Shown: positions 9,124-19,938, counted from the first letter of the stretch. The stretch: 64,000 bases of DNA from Calliopum simillimum (GCA_951812925.1 OX638369.1:54324373-54388372), one strand, 5' to 3'. Made by a program: numbers and translations. Notes: generated from the sequence alone by a model not told the origin.

Positions 9124-9804
9124 CTATTTGCAGTAGGATGACATTAAAAAAAAATTAAATTTACACAAAAATTTTTTACGCAAATGCCTTCTATCGCAGC
9201 ACTGTGCAACGCTCTGAACTAAATTCTGGTACTGACTTTCTTCTTTTACTCGACCTTTATTACAATTTTCCGCCAAAGCCACTGCTCTCTCGGCAATATC
9301 GTTCGTCACTTTCAATCCTTGAACCTTCGTCATCGCCTCTTTGTACGTTTCATCCCGCATCCATAACGAGGGATGTTTTTTTAGGAACTCAACAGAAATT
9401 TTGTATGTGGAAAAAAATTTCCTGGTCTCTTCTGTAACAAAATTGTGTATTCTCATGTTTTCTATCCCCTCCTCTGATATTTTCACTTTCAGATGCTGAT
9501 GTACGCTACTTTTCTTGTTCAGAGCCTTTACCATCAGCTTCTTTTGTTGCACATTGATCCGGGTACCAAAGAAAGCTAGCCCAACCAAGACTTCGTTGAG
9601 GTACCATGTATGACCAGAGAACGTGCGGAATGCTATCTCCGATACTTCCGGGTTAATTTTTCGATATGCGCTAATATCTTGCAGCAGCTGTAAGTCATTT
9701 GTGGGAGCCTGTGTTGGCAATTCACAAGTGAACCAATATTGAATATAAACTTTCTCCACAAATACAGCCAAAATTCTAAGGGCCCATAATTCAGAGAGAG
9801 ACAA
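9124..9804 (-). pseudogene. Fragment of an arthropod transposon-linked ORF family (NDxAERG type), C-terminal part
   Basis: An open frame of 226 codons on the minus strand. SEIAFRTFSGHTWYLNEVLV and VTNDIAERAVALAE match phrases of a protein family found in many copies in insect and cnidarian genomes, with no defined function known to me. The last 20 residues look like read-through into non-coding DNA. The frame follows the 9806-10387 frame on the same strand after a stop, so the two may be one broken gene. A piece that would normally precede this one lies on the other strand at 10450-10680, so the gene has been rearranged. Confidence 0.5.
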
Positions 9805-9805
9805 T

Positions 9806-10387
9806 TCAAAATGATCGGTCTAGCGTACTTGCCACAATGCCTTGAATAAAATTGCGATGAGTATATGTGGGACTTTTCTTCTCTGGTGGTTGATAATCAT
9901 CATTATTGGCATCTTCTTCATCGCAGAGATCATCTTCAGAATCTGTCTCGAAACTGACCGTCGGAAAATGGTCAGAACTTACAATTGATTGAGGAAGTGG
10001 GTTCCCAAGGAATCTATCTGGGCCAGCTCGGAGAACAAAGAAGTCAAACAGGTTTTCAACAAAACCATTCCTTCTCTGCACATCTGTCAGGTTTTGGCGG
10101 TACCGAGATTTCTTAAGCGATACGTACTCGTCGTATAGATTCTTTAGCTTTCGTACAATATTGCGTTTTTCTATTGGTTGTCCAAAAAAAAGATCCCATG
10201 TTGTCAATAATTCACTCGCAATGGCATTGGCACTTATTGCAGTGGTCTCCTCGAGAACTATATGGCGATACAAAAGGCCTTGGAGTACCGTTTTATTTGT
10301 AGGCTCGCCGAAATTAGAGCAGTCGAAGACAATGGAGTCGAGTAACCAATAGTTAAAATTTTCTTCTATATTTCTCAATAACTCCAT
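9806..10387 (-). pseudogene. Fragment of a transposon-linked ORF, N-terminal part
   Basis: An open frame of 193 codons from an ATG on the minus strand. It has an acidic patch (FETDSEDDLCDEEDANNDDY) and a Lys/Arg-rich helical stretch (KRNIVRKLKNLYDEYVSLKK), a layout seen in mobile-element ORFs just before the conserved core. It ends one codon before the 9124-9804 frame. No catalytic motif is visible. It may instead be an independent gene relic. Confidence 0.4.
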
Positions 10388-10449
10388 TATAAATTAAATA
10401 CACGTTTCGAAAATAGATGTAAAAGGCTTGGCCTGCCATAAAAACAAAA

Positions 10450-10680
10450 TTGGAGTCATCTGCAGTGGAAAATAGAAAAATTTGGGAGATATTGGCACCA
10501 TTCCAGAAGAAAACCGCGATGGTCATCAAACACTTGCTCCAGATGAATCATGCGCGGAAAAATTATGTCGAAGTTTTAGAGCTAGTTCTGCTTTTCATTG
10601 GAAATCCCACTAGGGAAATTTATCATAGGAATATCTTGAATGTGTTGAAACATTTGGGAAGATCCATATTAAACCAACCA
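10450..10680 (+). pseudogene. Piece of the same ORF family on the opposite strand
   Basis: Reads KKTAMVIKHLLQ then NYVEVLELVLLFIGNPTREIY, a block that in this ORF family stands before the SGHxWYL block found at 9124-9804 on the minus strand. The frame then runs into the inverted-repeat arm. This shows an internal inversion or a second copy. Confidence 0.45.
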
Positions 10681-12660
10681 AAGAGTCAACCCTCACCTTC
10701 TCCGAACTTAATGAAAGTTGGTATATTTGTTCAATATCATCAAACTAATACTTGTGCAAAATTTTGGATTCCAAACTGAAGTGGTTCTTAAAATACGAGG
10801 TCGTAAAGTTCAAAAAAGTATCAAAAAACTGTTAAACTGACTAACATTAAAAAGCTGTAACTTGGCAACCAATAAACATATATCTAAAAAAGAAAAACAA
10901 AATCAAAGGTAATTGCATGGGCTTTAAAATGTTTAAAAAAAATTTTATTTTTGTGAAGGTCAAAGGTCATATTTTCAGCATCAAAAAGTTCCAAATCGAA
11001 TATCTCAAAAAACGACATTTTAAAATTTTTTAAAAAAATATATGTCAAAGACCAGTTTATCATCTATATTTACTGCAAATTTGAAGGTGAAGCTCTTTTT
11101 GGTTTTGTAATTATAATTAAAATAAGACACAAATATCGAAAAAAATAATATATATTTGTAGATTTTTTCAATAAAAAAATTCATTTGACGCTGAATATGC
11201 CTTGTTTTTAAGCGTGTCTTTTTCAACAACGCTACAGCTGCGGAATTTTTGAGTTTCAGGTATTGGTTGTAAGCTATAAAAGCGTTTTCTAGAAACTTTT
11301 CTTCTTCATTGAAATCTTTTTAAGTTAAATATTTGAAAATGCAGTTAACAAGATTTTGACTGCACCAATCAAACGACTGATGAGGAACTTTTATCACATT
11401 CTTTCATTGCGAAGCAACAAACAAAATTTTTAAGTGATAAAAAAGTATGTCTTGGTAAAAATGAATTTTTGGCCGTATGCTATTTTTCAGAAAATGTTTA
11501 ATTTTTGGTTCAAGACTGCATACAAAATTTTCATTGGAACAACATTCAGGCCACCCTATACCCCATTACACTTTACTATAAACAAGATGAAAAAGTGGAA
11601 AGTACAAATTTTATTGCGATATCAGATTGCCTCAACTCTTTTGCAGTGCACTTATTTCATAAACATATGATACAATTTTTGACACAGAAATTTGGTTCTG
11701 TTCCAGAAAAAGTTATTTATTTTTTTGACGGTTCCGCCGCACAATTCAAAAATAAAAAAAAAAACAAGAAGATTTTGGCAGTCCAGCCGAGTAACATTTC
11801 TTTGCTTCTAGCCATGGAAAAAGTGCGAGAGACGGCCTTGGAGGCACAGTTAAAAGAGAATCGCGAAGAGCAAGCACTCAACGGCTGGATAATCAAATAA
11901 CAACACCTCCTCAGTTGTTTGTTTGGTGCAGTTAAAAAGTTATTAACTGCATTTTCAAATATTTAACTAAAAAAGATTTCATTGAAGAAGAAAAGTTTCT
12001 AGAAAACGCTTTTATAGCTTACAGCTTTAGTGTTATTGAAAAGACACGCTTAAATTCAAGGCATACTCAGCGTCTAATGAATTTTTTTATTGAAAAAATC
12101 TACAAATAAATATTATTTTTTTTCAATATTTGTGTCTTATTTTATTTATAATTACAAGACCAGAAAGAGCTTCACCTTAAAATTTACAGTAAGTATAGAT
12201 GATAAATTGGTCTTTGACATATATTTTTTAAAAAATTTTAAAATGTCGTTTTTTGAGATATTCGATTTGGAACTTTTTGATGCTGAAAATATGACCTTTG
12301 ACCTTCACAAAAATACAATTTTTTTTAAACATTTTAAAGCCCATGCAATTACCTTTGATCCTGTTTTTCTTTTTTAGATATATGTTTATTGGTTGCCAAG
12401 TTACAGCCTTTTAATGTTAGTCAGTTTAACAGTTTTTTGATACTTTTTTGAACTTTACGACCTCGTATTTTAGGAACCACTTCAGTTTGGAATCCAAAAT
12501 TTTGCACAAGTATTAGTTTGATGATATTGAACAACTGTACCAACTTTCATGAAGTTCGGAGATGGTAAGGGTTGAAAATCAAAATTTTTTGGTTGATTTG
12601 ATATGGATCTTCCCATTTGCATTTTATCGTGAAAATAAATGTTCCAGCATCTCCAGCGAC
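10620..12660. repeat. Large interrupted palindrome inside the foldback element
   Basis: About 10640-11420 is the inverted copy of about 11900-12610, visible for example as GTGCAAAATTTTGGATTCCA against its complement near 12485, and as TTCTAGAAAACGC near 11990 against its complement near 11285. The spacer of about 480 bp holds a transposase-like fragment. Confidence 0.75.
11505..11900 (+). pseudogene. Transposase-like fragment with a DGSAAQFKNK block
   Basis: The frame shows NFHWNNIQATLYPITLYYKQ, AVHLFHKHMIQFLTQ and YFFDGSAAQFKNKK, characteristic of an arthropod DDE-like transposase family (usual form SDGxxAQFKN, the Asp being a probable catalytic residue; here FDG). The adjacent 19939-21878 element carries a downstream block of what looks like the same family (HGKGPVDDIGG). 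It is truncated at both ends and bracketed by the palindrome arms. Confidence 0.5.
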
Positions 12661-12745
12661 ATCGAAAGTACAAGGTAGGATCTCAAAAACCAATGATACA
12701 ATAATAGCGTAAAATCAGCAGATATCTCCAGTGACTTGTAATGAA

Positions 12746-14150
12746 CAAGTACCTGGAGACCGATCCCTGCTCGGTCAACAATCTGATTTTATTATTTTAG
12801 TCAATGTTTTTATTCATAGCTATTTCAAAATCCTGCAGGTGTAATGAAAGTTCAGCAATGGAGACGGATTCAGCGTCAAAAAGTACATAAAGCTGCATAT
12901 AAGAATTAAAAAGTTCATTCGAATGTTTTTTTGTACCAGAGTTATTAACCAAAATTTTTATTTTGATAAAAAGTGGACGTGGCAACTATTGAACAAAGCC
13001 TACTTTTCGTTATGCTTTAGATACTCCTGATCCAGATCCGCATACCAAATTTCATCAAAATAAGTTGTATCTTTTGCTAGAAATAGCATTTAATGTGTTT
13101 TATTTGTATGCGAGGTTCCACGCACACCGGCGATATTTTGCCCACTTTTAGGTCATAGGTGCCTAATAGCAAGTAGACATCCTACAGTTAAATTCAGAAA
13201 GATAGCTTTAGTAGTTTTGTTCTTATAGCGTATTATATTTTTTGTGGGCGGTGCCACGCCCTTCAACGTATTTTCCTAATATAACGTTATATCACATATT
13301 AATCCTTGTTTGCAGTGGTAACATCTCCTAAATTATCATTAAAATTGTTGGAGTCGTTTTCGAGTAATATTCAATTAAAATTTTCAATGGTCAAAAAGGG
13401 GGCGTGGCACTTCTTCGATATCGCCCACTTTTCGGTTATGAAAAGGAATTGATAAGCAGTACCTACATACCAAATTTCATTAAAATATCTTGGAAAATTT
13501 GCGAGACATAGCATTTTAGGTATTTTTCATGTATGGGAGGTTCCACGCGCAACTGCGATATTTTGCCCACTTTTAGATCAGAGATGTCCTATAGCAATTA
13601 GGCTCCTCACAGTTAATTTCAGAATGTTTGCTTTATTAGTTTTCTTTTTATACCGTTTTATATTTTTGTGGGCGGTGCCACGCCCTTCAACGAGTTTTCC
13701 CAATATAACGGTGTATCACATAATAATCTTCGTTTGTAAAGGTAACTTCTCCTAAATTTTCATTAAAATTGTTGGAGTCGTTTTCGAGTAATATTGAATT
13801 AAAATTTTCAAGGGCCGAAAAGTGGGCGTGGCACTTCTTCGATCCCGCCCACTTTTTGTCTTTTACGAGGTATAATTAAGCCGTACCCGTTCACCAAATT
13901 CAATCCAAATAACTTGAATAGTTTGCGAGTTATGACTAAATCAATTTTAAAATTTAGGGCAGTGCCACGCCCCCTGGTGAGCATTTACGAAGTTCAAACC
14001 TAGCTCATTCTTCATTGTATGCTAATTTCTGACACTGTTCCAAGTTTCATTAAAATCGATGCATCCGTTCTCGAGGAAAATTTGGGCACATATATATTTA
14101 TAAATATATAAATTTATAAACATACAATTTTATCTCGTATAAGAAGAGAA
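12746..14150 (+). repeat. Family B repeat, copy 1, with internal ~420-bp tandem repeats
   Basis: Begins AGTACCTGGAGACCGATCCC, the same terminus as the copies at 48895 (inverted) and 60940. It interrupts the foldback arm at GATGAAC/ATAATTCGG. The body is about two and a half degenerate units of about 420 bp, each with GGGCGGTGCCACGCCC-like boxes. Non-coding. Confidence 0.7.
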
Positions 14151-14325
14151 GATAATTCGGCAGGACGGCGGTTCAGTCTGTGGCCGATATCTCGAGAAGA
14201 TTTTGTCAAAAAGTATTGTGCGACCACTCATTTTAATCGTCTCAATCTAGGCTACAAGGCTAGTGTCCGAGAAAAAAAAATAAAAAGTGTTCCTACGATT
14301 AATGGCAATTTAATCTAACAACTAG

Positions 14326-14534
14326 TAAGGGTGTAAAATTTGGCCTGGCCAAACATTAAATACCCTACACTGCAGTATTTTTCAAATTTTGCTCATATGG
14401 GAGTTGCTACGCCCTCTTGTCCGAGGTCACCCAGTTTTTGTTCAGCGCTTGCATTTATAGTTTTTAGTGTCTGAGTGACAAACTTTTTCAGTAAAGCGTT
14501 TTGAAGCTTTTGCTTATGTGGGAGGTACCACGCC
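14326..14534 (+). repeat. Family C repeat fragment
   Basis: CTAGTAAGGGTGTAAAATTTG onward matches 27968 onward, where the family C copy is longer. It sits between two segments of the foldback right arm. Confidence 0.65.
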
Positions 14535-14689
14535 CCCTCGCGCTACTTATTGAGCTTGCGCGAGTGCTAAATCTCAATATTTTTTTACCAAAATTTACAT
14601 ACGTAGTTTCTTGACCCTACCGAACATTTTGAGTGCTGAGCACCTAAAATCGGAATACCTTTAGTTTTTTTGGGTCAGCCTAATAAGCA

Positions 14690-15353
14690 TGTATATAGCC
14701 TCATCAGATCAGTTTTAGTTAAATCTTGCCAGAAACCGTACTCGAACGCGTGAATCCGGTTTCTAATGAAAGAAACGCGGTGCTTAAGCTTTATTAAACT
14801 CATTTGTGCTTAAACTCAGCCCTTTTATACATGTTTATAAAAAAAAATATTCCCATTTGTTCTTAATAATATCTTATTTATCAAAATATGAATAGGACCA
14901 TTTTTGCCAAAATCAAGAAATATCATTTCATTTTCAAAAATCAATGTACCAAAATGTCCAAAGACATCTCAGTACATCGTTACATCCCATTATGGGATGT
15001 CAGTAGTATTTACTCTATTATAAATACCCAATTCGACTGTCGAGCAGGAATTATTTAAGCAGTAGATGACATAGTCATATTGAAAATCATAAACACACAG
15101 AATAAACAAAAAGAGCTTGAATTAAGCGAAAAATGGGCTTATTTTTCTTTTTATGATAAACAAGTACAAAATGGCATGCATTGAGTACAATTGGTCTTAA
15201 TTATCAAAATTTATACTATGCCCAAATTTGAGCTTGAATTGCGAACAAGTTGGGCGTATTTTGGGATGATTTTATGCTTTATTGGGCTTAATTCTGAATA
15301 TTTATTTTAAGAACGATTTGAGTTAGATTTTAGAAAATTTTTTTCTCTCCGTG
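14690..15353. other. Right end of element X, non-coding
   Basis: AT-rich, with short repeats of GGGCTTAATT-like words; no coding signal was seen. It ends with the inverted CTCTCCGTG terminus. Confidence 0.5.
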
Positions 15354-15355
15354 TA

Positions 15356-15808
15356 GGTAACCGCGGTATTGAACCAACTTTTGTTGGTCCTTTAAGCCAA
15401 AACGTATTAGACTTGACCCTTTTCACTGAGAAGAACAACTTTAAGCCTGAAAACTGGCACATCCTCAATACGGCCTCTTTTTCTGACCACAAATACATCG
15501 TTTTTACAACAAATTTTTGATCAACTTCAAAAATTAAAAAAGTTATTCGAAACCCTAACAAAACTGATTGGGCGTTGCACAAAACAATAGTCTACAACAA
15601 GCTCGCTCGTATAAGCACTACTCAAGTTAATACTATACAACAGGCTGAGGAATTAAATGAAACTATTTCGGCCATTTTACTTAAAGCTTTTCATATTACT
15701 TGCCCAGTTAAATACTCTTGTAAAAAATCCCAACCACATTGGTGGAACAAGGAATTTGCTGAAAGAGAAAGAAAATATAATCTCTGTTCAAAAAAGCTCG
15801 CAAGCTAA
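15356..15808 (+). pseudogene. LOA ORF2, endonuclease end and linker
   Basis: In frame with 974-1507. GNRGIEPTFVGP, NVLDLTLF and ASFSDHKYIVF complete the endonuclease, including the final catalytic Asp-His in SDHKYI. A TGA codon at 15518-15520 interrupts the frame, which then continues open to 15808 through the linker (PHWWNKEFAERERK). Confidence 0.78.
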
Positions 15809-16023
15809 ATACTTACACCGCTTGGAGTAAATATAGGCTTGAGCTTAAGAAATTTAAAACTTTTCTGCGTAAAGCTAAATGTTTGAGCTGGCAAGAGCAG
15901 TGTACTAAAGTAGAAAGTACCACTGGAGCTGCCAGGCTACGCAAAATATAATCCAAAAAAGAAATTTCACATCCATTAATCCAAAAAGACAACGGGGAGT
16001 GGGTTGCAGATGAGCGAGAAACG

Positions 16024-16752
16024 GTGGAGGTTCTTTTGGTCTGTTTTGGCCCAAATGGTCTGTTTCCAGCCATGCTTCAGCATGCTGGTAAATGTTTTAC
16101 TGCAATCCTTATTACTCTCTTTGAAGGATGTATACCTACTCGTAAAAGTGGAAAATCCAGTCACGTCAAAGTCAAAGATTTTCGACCTAGCAGCCTAACT
16201 TCCTTCATTTTAAAAACTTTTGAAAGAATTCTTGATGCTTACATTAGAGATAAGTTGCCCATAAATGCTATCTCAAGCTGTCAACATGCTTACCAAAAAG
16301 GAAAATCCGTGGACATAGCCCTTCACTCTGTTGTTCAAGCTATAGAGAGTGCTCTACATTTTCAAGAATACACTCTGGCTGCTTTTTTGGACATAGAGGG
16401 CGCCTTCAATAATGTGAGCACCAATGCAATCTTGGAAGCTTTAACTAAAGCAGACGTCAACCTTTCGATTCGTGAATGGATTGAAACACTTTTAAGTAGT
16501 CATATAATTAAAGTGGAATGGGGGCTGAGTGTCTGCCTAAAGTATGCAACTAGAGGTACTCCACAAGGGGGTGTTTTGTCACCACTTCTGTGGATAATTG
16601 CTATCAACCCCATCTTGCATACACTTAATAAAAAGGGTGTCATAGTCGTAGCCTACGCTGATGACATTGTTATTCTAGTCAAAGGTAAATTTCTAGACAT
16701 AATGAGTGAACTTCTAGAAAGTGCTCTCGCAATAATAAGCAAATGGGCTTAA
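16024..16752 (+). pseudogene. LOA ORF2, reverse transcriptase domain
   Basis: Contains the RT blocks in order: DFRPSSLTSFILKTFER, CQHAYQKGKSVDIALH, AAFLDIEGAFNNV (first catalytic Asp), GTPQGGVLSPLLW, and AYADDIVIL (catalytic Asp pair, 16653-16664). A segment of about 100 residues usually found before GPNGLFPAML is missing. The frame is open from about 15950, so the first methionine is not meaningful. The catalytic residues are intact, but the reading frame around it is broken. Confidence 0.82.
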
Positions 16753-16780
16753 CGTTAACCCTTCAAAAACAGAACTGGTT

Positions 16781-17038
16781 TTGTTCACAAGGAAACACAA
16801 AATTCCTGTTTTTAGGAATATTTGTCTAGATAATATCAAAATACCTCTATCTAATGAAGCAAAATTCTTGGGAACAGTCTTAGACCGCAAACTAAACTGG
16901 AAACCTAATATAGAAAATCGTATAAAAAAGGCAAACGGCGCTTTCTTTGTATGTAAAAAATTCTACGGAATCACTTGGGGCTTTGACCCTAAAATCACCA
17001 TCTGGATCTACACTGCAATAGTTAGACTGGTGCCCTGA
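16781..17038 (+). pseudogene. LOA ORF2, RT thumb and connection
   Basis: Continues the RT after a frameshift at about 16752 (NVNPSKTELVLFTRK just before). AKFLGTVLDRKLNW is the typical post-YADD block. A stop at about 17036 and a deletion follow before the RNase H part. Confidence 0.75.
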
Positions 17039-17106
17039 GGTCTACCTCTTCAGAATCCTTAAACGCTATACCTTTTCTATTACCAATTGATCTCTTTGCC
17101 AAGGGA

Positions 17107-17685
17107 GTGGCTTACAATACTATACTTAGGCTTAAAGAATCGAGGGGCCTTAAGCTAAGGCCTTACGGACACAGTAACGTAGGTAATATTGAGAGTATTA
17201 CTACTGATTACATGATTCCTAAGCTTTCTATGGAGAAAAGATTTTTGGTCACATTCCCGTCTAGAGCATTCTGGAACACACGAGGTGAAGATCCAACCGA
17301 AGTAATAAACGTATACACAGATGGCTCTAAATCAGATAATGGGGTTGGAGTAGGTTTCTATGTCTCCAACTCACACGAAGAATACTCATTTAAATTGCCA
17401 GATGGGTGCAGCATTTTCCAAGCGGAAATTTTCGCGATTAACAAAGCGGTCGATTACCTTAACGAAAGTGTAAGCGAGATGGAAATTGCTCTATACGTCT
17501 ATAGTCAAGCTGCTTTAAAAGCTTTAAAATCAAACTTTATTAAATCAAAGACAGTTTTTGAATGTTTTACCGCTTTAACTTTCCTTAGTGAAAACAACCA
17601 GGTATCCCTTCAGTGGGTGCCGTCGCATTGCGAAATTTTAGGAAATGAAATGGCAGATCTATCAGCAAAAACGGGTGCTCTTTAA
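17107..17685 (+). pseudogene. LOA ORF2, RNase H domain with a lost catalytic Asp
   Basis: An RNase H fold: VYTDGSKSDNGVG (Asp 1), SIFQAEIFAI (Glu), then YVYSQAALKAL where the usual DSQ is YSQ (codon TAT at 17500-17502), and GNEMADLSA (last Asp). VPSHCEI replaces the usual VPGHxxI. The Asp to Tyr change alone would inactivate the nuclease. Confidence 0.8.
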
Positions 17686-17748
17686 GAAGATCAACACATT
17701 AAAATTCCAGCACCGCTTCAATATTTCTTTTCTTTATAGAACGCTCAA

Positions 17749-18180
17749 ATGTTCTCAGTAGCGAATAGACGCTGGAAACAATCCCACACTAGCGCTATAA
17801 CAAAGTATTTTTGGCCTTGTTTTCACAAAGCAGATTATTCCAAATATTTATTATCTCTAACGAGGAGTGAGTGCAGCCTGCTGACTAGAGTTGTGACTGG
17901 TCATTGTCTAATTGGTCATCATGCCTTTAGACTGGGCATAGTCTCCAACAACTGGTGCAGAAACTGTCACGAGCCTGAGGAAGAGGAAACAATTGAACAC
18001 CTTTTATGTCTTTGCCCTGCGCTTGTAAGAACTAGACTGAAATGCTTTGGTCAGCCGTTTTTTAATTCCTTAAAAGAACTCACTAAAATTCACCTAAGTG
18101 ACATTAAAAGATTCGCTTTGCTTACAGGATCCTTCAGTTTGGACAAACACCATATTGAAAGAACCATAGACGTTAATAAG
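17749..18180 (+). pseudogene. LOA ORF2, C-terminal Cys/His region
   Basis: RWKQSHTSAITKYFWP, LTRVVTGHCLIGHHAFRLGI and then NWCRNCHEPEEEETIEHLLC, a CxxC...H...C knuckle typical of the C-terminus of LOA/Jockey ORF2. After about 18180 the frame runs on into the next element. Confidence 0.75.
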
Positions 18181-18214
18181 AGAGTTTGTAGTATCACTAT
18201 GGACCCTTGCGACA

Positions 18215-19181
18215 GTGTCGAAAAATGTGTTACACAACGGGTTGTTGTCACCAACATTCGCCACTAATTCGGGCGTACGGCAGGGGTGTTTACTATCACC
18301 ATTTCTCTTCCTTATCGTTCTTGATGATATCCTAGATAAAGCTCTTAATAAGGCCAGAAGGGGTATCCAATGGAACTTTACCGAACATCTAGAAGATCTC
18401 GACTATGCTGACGACATTTGCCTCTTATCGTCCAAACACTCAGATATGCAAAGCAAAATTGAAGACCTTGTCTTGGAATCACAAAAGGCCGGTCCAAAAA
18501 TCAACGTATCCAAGACTAAAAGCATGAAGCTAAACGCAAGCAGGAATGACATAACGTTTAGATCAGGCAGTGATGACATCGAAAACGTCGATAGCTTCAC
18601 GTTATTTAGGCATCATTATCTCATGGTTGGTGGAGCAAAAGAAGATATCAACTCAAGAATAGCAAAAGCACAAGGCGCGTGTGCCCAACTGAACAAAATA
18701 TGGTCTTCTTCTGTTACATCCACCAAAATGAACGTGCGCATTTTTGATTTGAATGTGAAATTGGTTTTGTTATATGGGTGCGAAACATGGCTTGTTACTG
18801 AACAACTAACGAACAAGCTGCAAGTATTCGTCAACAAATGCTTAAGGCGAATACTAAAGGTTTGGTGGCCTCGAGCTATATCAAATGCCGAGCTACATCA
18901 AAAATGCAATCAGAAGACTATAGCAAATGAGGTAAGTCTGTGCAAATGGAGATGGATTGGTCACACTCTCTGGAAACCAAACAGCGAAGTTTGTCGCCAG
19001 ACTCTTGAGTGGAATCCACAATACAGTAGAGGACGGTGTGGACCCAAAACCAGCTAGAAAAGGTCGTCGGAAAAGGAAATACAAGAATTGGGAAAGTCGT
19101 GGCAAGAGATCAAAGTCATCGCTAGGGATCGCAACAAATGGAAACATCTCATATTGGCCATATGCTCCTCCTAGGCGTTAA
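18215..19181 (+). pseudogene. RTE/CR1-like retrotransposon 3' fragment (RT second half and tail)
   Basis: A frame from about 18215 with GVRQGCLLSPFLFLIVLDDIL, LDYADDICLLS (catalytic site), SKTKSMKLN, KLVLLYGCETWLV, and the typical tail LRRILKVWWPRAISN...KWRWIGHTLWKPN. After a frameshift near 19050 the end KWKHLILAICSS-like is readable to about 19180. The element ends in a TACATACATACA microsatellite (19191-19207). The first RT blocks are absent, so it is 5'-truncated or was cut by the LOA insertion. Not functional. Confidence 0.78.
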
Positions 19182-19236
19182 AGGAGAATATTTACATACA
19201 TACATACAATTAATAGATGGATTATGATAATTCTAT

Positions 19237-19242
19237 TTTATT
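19237..19242 (-). terminator. Poly(A) signal of astacin gene 1
   Basis: AATAAA on the minus strand about 60 bp after the stop codon, just before the RTE tail. Confidence 0.5.
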
Positions 19243-19302
19243 ACAGCATTAAAATTATGAGCAAAGAAAAATATTCTTTACAGATGTGAATTTACACAAA
19301 AA

Positions 19303-19761
19303 CTACTTTAAGGAACGCAGATTTTTGATTCTTCTTACCCCATCTTGGTCTCTATGATGTAAGCCCACGATTTCCATTAATACATGCAACAGTGATTTAT
19401 GTCCCTCTAAGCAAGTTGGCATTGCAACTTTAACAATTTTCCGACCAGGCCCTTGATAACCTAAGTCCGTTTCACATTTGCTCTCATCTTTCTCAAAAAA
19501 AATATAGGCTGTTTGGTCTGCGTTCGGCACAAATTTCACGCAAGTATTCAGTTGAAATTCACCAAAAAGATCTAAAATATCTTTTTTCCAATATTCTGCA
19601 AAACTTTTATCAAATTCATATGGTATAATGCCATTAGGCCAATACTTTAAATTTTTTTCAATTGGATCGTTGCCCCTTTTAGAGCTACGCAACTTAAATG
19701 AAGTTCTTTTACTTAACACAATGCCTAAGAGAAGGCAAAACACAATCCGCAGTGGAGACAT
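19303..19761 (-). CDS. Astacin-like protein 1, short, catalytically impaired
   Basis: 152 codons from ATG: signal peptide (MSPLRIVFCLLLGIVLS, about 1-17), a very short pro-part, then the astacin (M12A) N-terminal half: YWPNGIIPYEF 40-50, C74, C96, C117. The zinc site reads HVLMEIVGLHH (126-136) where HExxHxxGxxH is expected: His126, Gly133 and His136 remain, but Glu127 is Val and His130 is Glu. The protein stops 16 residues later, so the Met-turn and fourth Cys are missing. A GTAAGA donor-like site (19333-19338) follows codon 141 in phase 0, so an unseen 3' exon is possible, perhaps lost when the RTE landed downstream. TATA and promoter block match gene 2. Could be a secreted pseudoenzyme or a decaying gene. 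Confidence 0.75.
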   Translation of the reverse strand: MSPLRIVFCLLLGIVLSKRTSFKLRSSKRGNDPIEKNLKYWPNGIIPYEFDKSFAEYWKKDILDLFGEFQLNTCVKFVPNADQTAYIFFEKDESKCETDLGYQGPGRKIVKVAMPTCLEGHKSLLHVLMEIVGLHHRDQDGVRRIKNLRSLK

Positions 19762-19803
19762 AACTCTTTTCGAAATTTTTGCGATTTACAATAAAATAGC
19801 CGC

Positions 19804-19857
19804 ATTTATAGGGTAGTTAATTAGTTTCGATTCGATTTCGATTTGATAAGGAAAATT
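19804..19857 (-). promoter_or_regulatory. Promoter of astacin gene 1
   Basis: TATA-like CTATAAAT at 19804-19811, about 45 bp upstream of the ATG. Upstream, 19816-19857 holds an AT-rich palindromic-looking block (AAATCGAAATCGAATCGAAA on the minus strand) that is almost identical at 41046-41084 before gene 2. Confidence 0.65.
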
Positions 19858-19938
19858 TGTACACTGACTGAATTCCATTTCGCACAATTTTAAAATATTT
19901 GAAGATGCCGATAGCAGCGACAAAGGAATAACGGTTTT

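Larger units (their letters stand above)
6141..14683. mobile_element. Long inverted-repeat (foldback) element, heavily nested
   Basis: The ends are inverted repeats starting TTAGGCTGACCC. 6141-6293 pairs with about 14535-14683, about 6420-6590 with about 14155-14320, and about 6590-6720 with about 12616-12745. The gaps in pairing are later insertions. Flanks TAAACA (6135-6140) and TAAGCA (14684-14689) form a 6-bp near-perfect target duplication. The interior carries a Tigger relic, pieces of two arthropod transposon ORF families, a palindrome, and family B and C pieces. The superfamily is not recognised; a 6-bp duplication narrows it but does not prove it. Confidence 0.72.
1508..15353. mobile_element. 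Element X: 13.8-kb composite insertion with CACGGAGAGAA ends, TA duplicated
   Basis: The left end reads CACGGAGAGAATTTTG from 1508; the right end, read from 15353 on the minus strand, is CACGGAGAGAAAAAAATTTT. The first 11 bases are identical inverted repeats. TA stands immediately outside both ends (1506-1507 and 15354-15355), and removing the segment with one TA restores the LOA frame. The ends fall in the CAC class (EnSpm/Chapaev-like), but no transposase of such a type was recognised. Most of the interior is later nested insertions. The right 660 bp (14690-15353) is AT-rich sequence with no coding signal. Confidence 0.72.
15356..18200 (+). mobile_element. LOA-like retrotransposon, 3' part (ORF2 remainder)
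   Basis: Continues ORF2 from 1507 after element X: rest of the endonuclease, linker, reverse transcriptase, RNase H and a C-terminal Cys/His block. There is a TGA at 15518, a frameshift at about 15808, internal deletions near 16045 and 17038, and further stops, so it is dead. The exact 3' end is not clear; the RTE fragment takes over by about 18215. Confidence 0.82.

Noticed and set aside
11380..11395. Further hammerhead cores at other CTGATGA sites (also 20697, 42945)
   Set aside because: No stem II followed by GAAA at the right distance and no stem I or III pairing.
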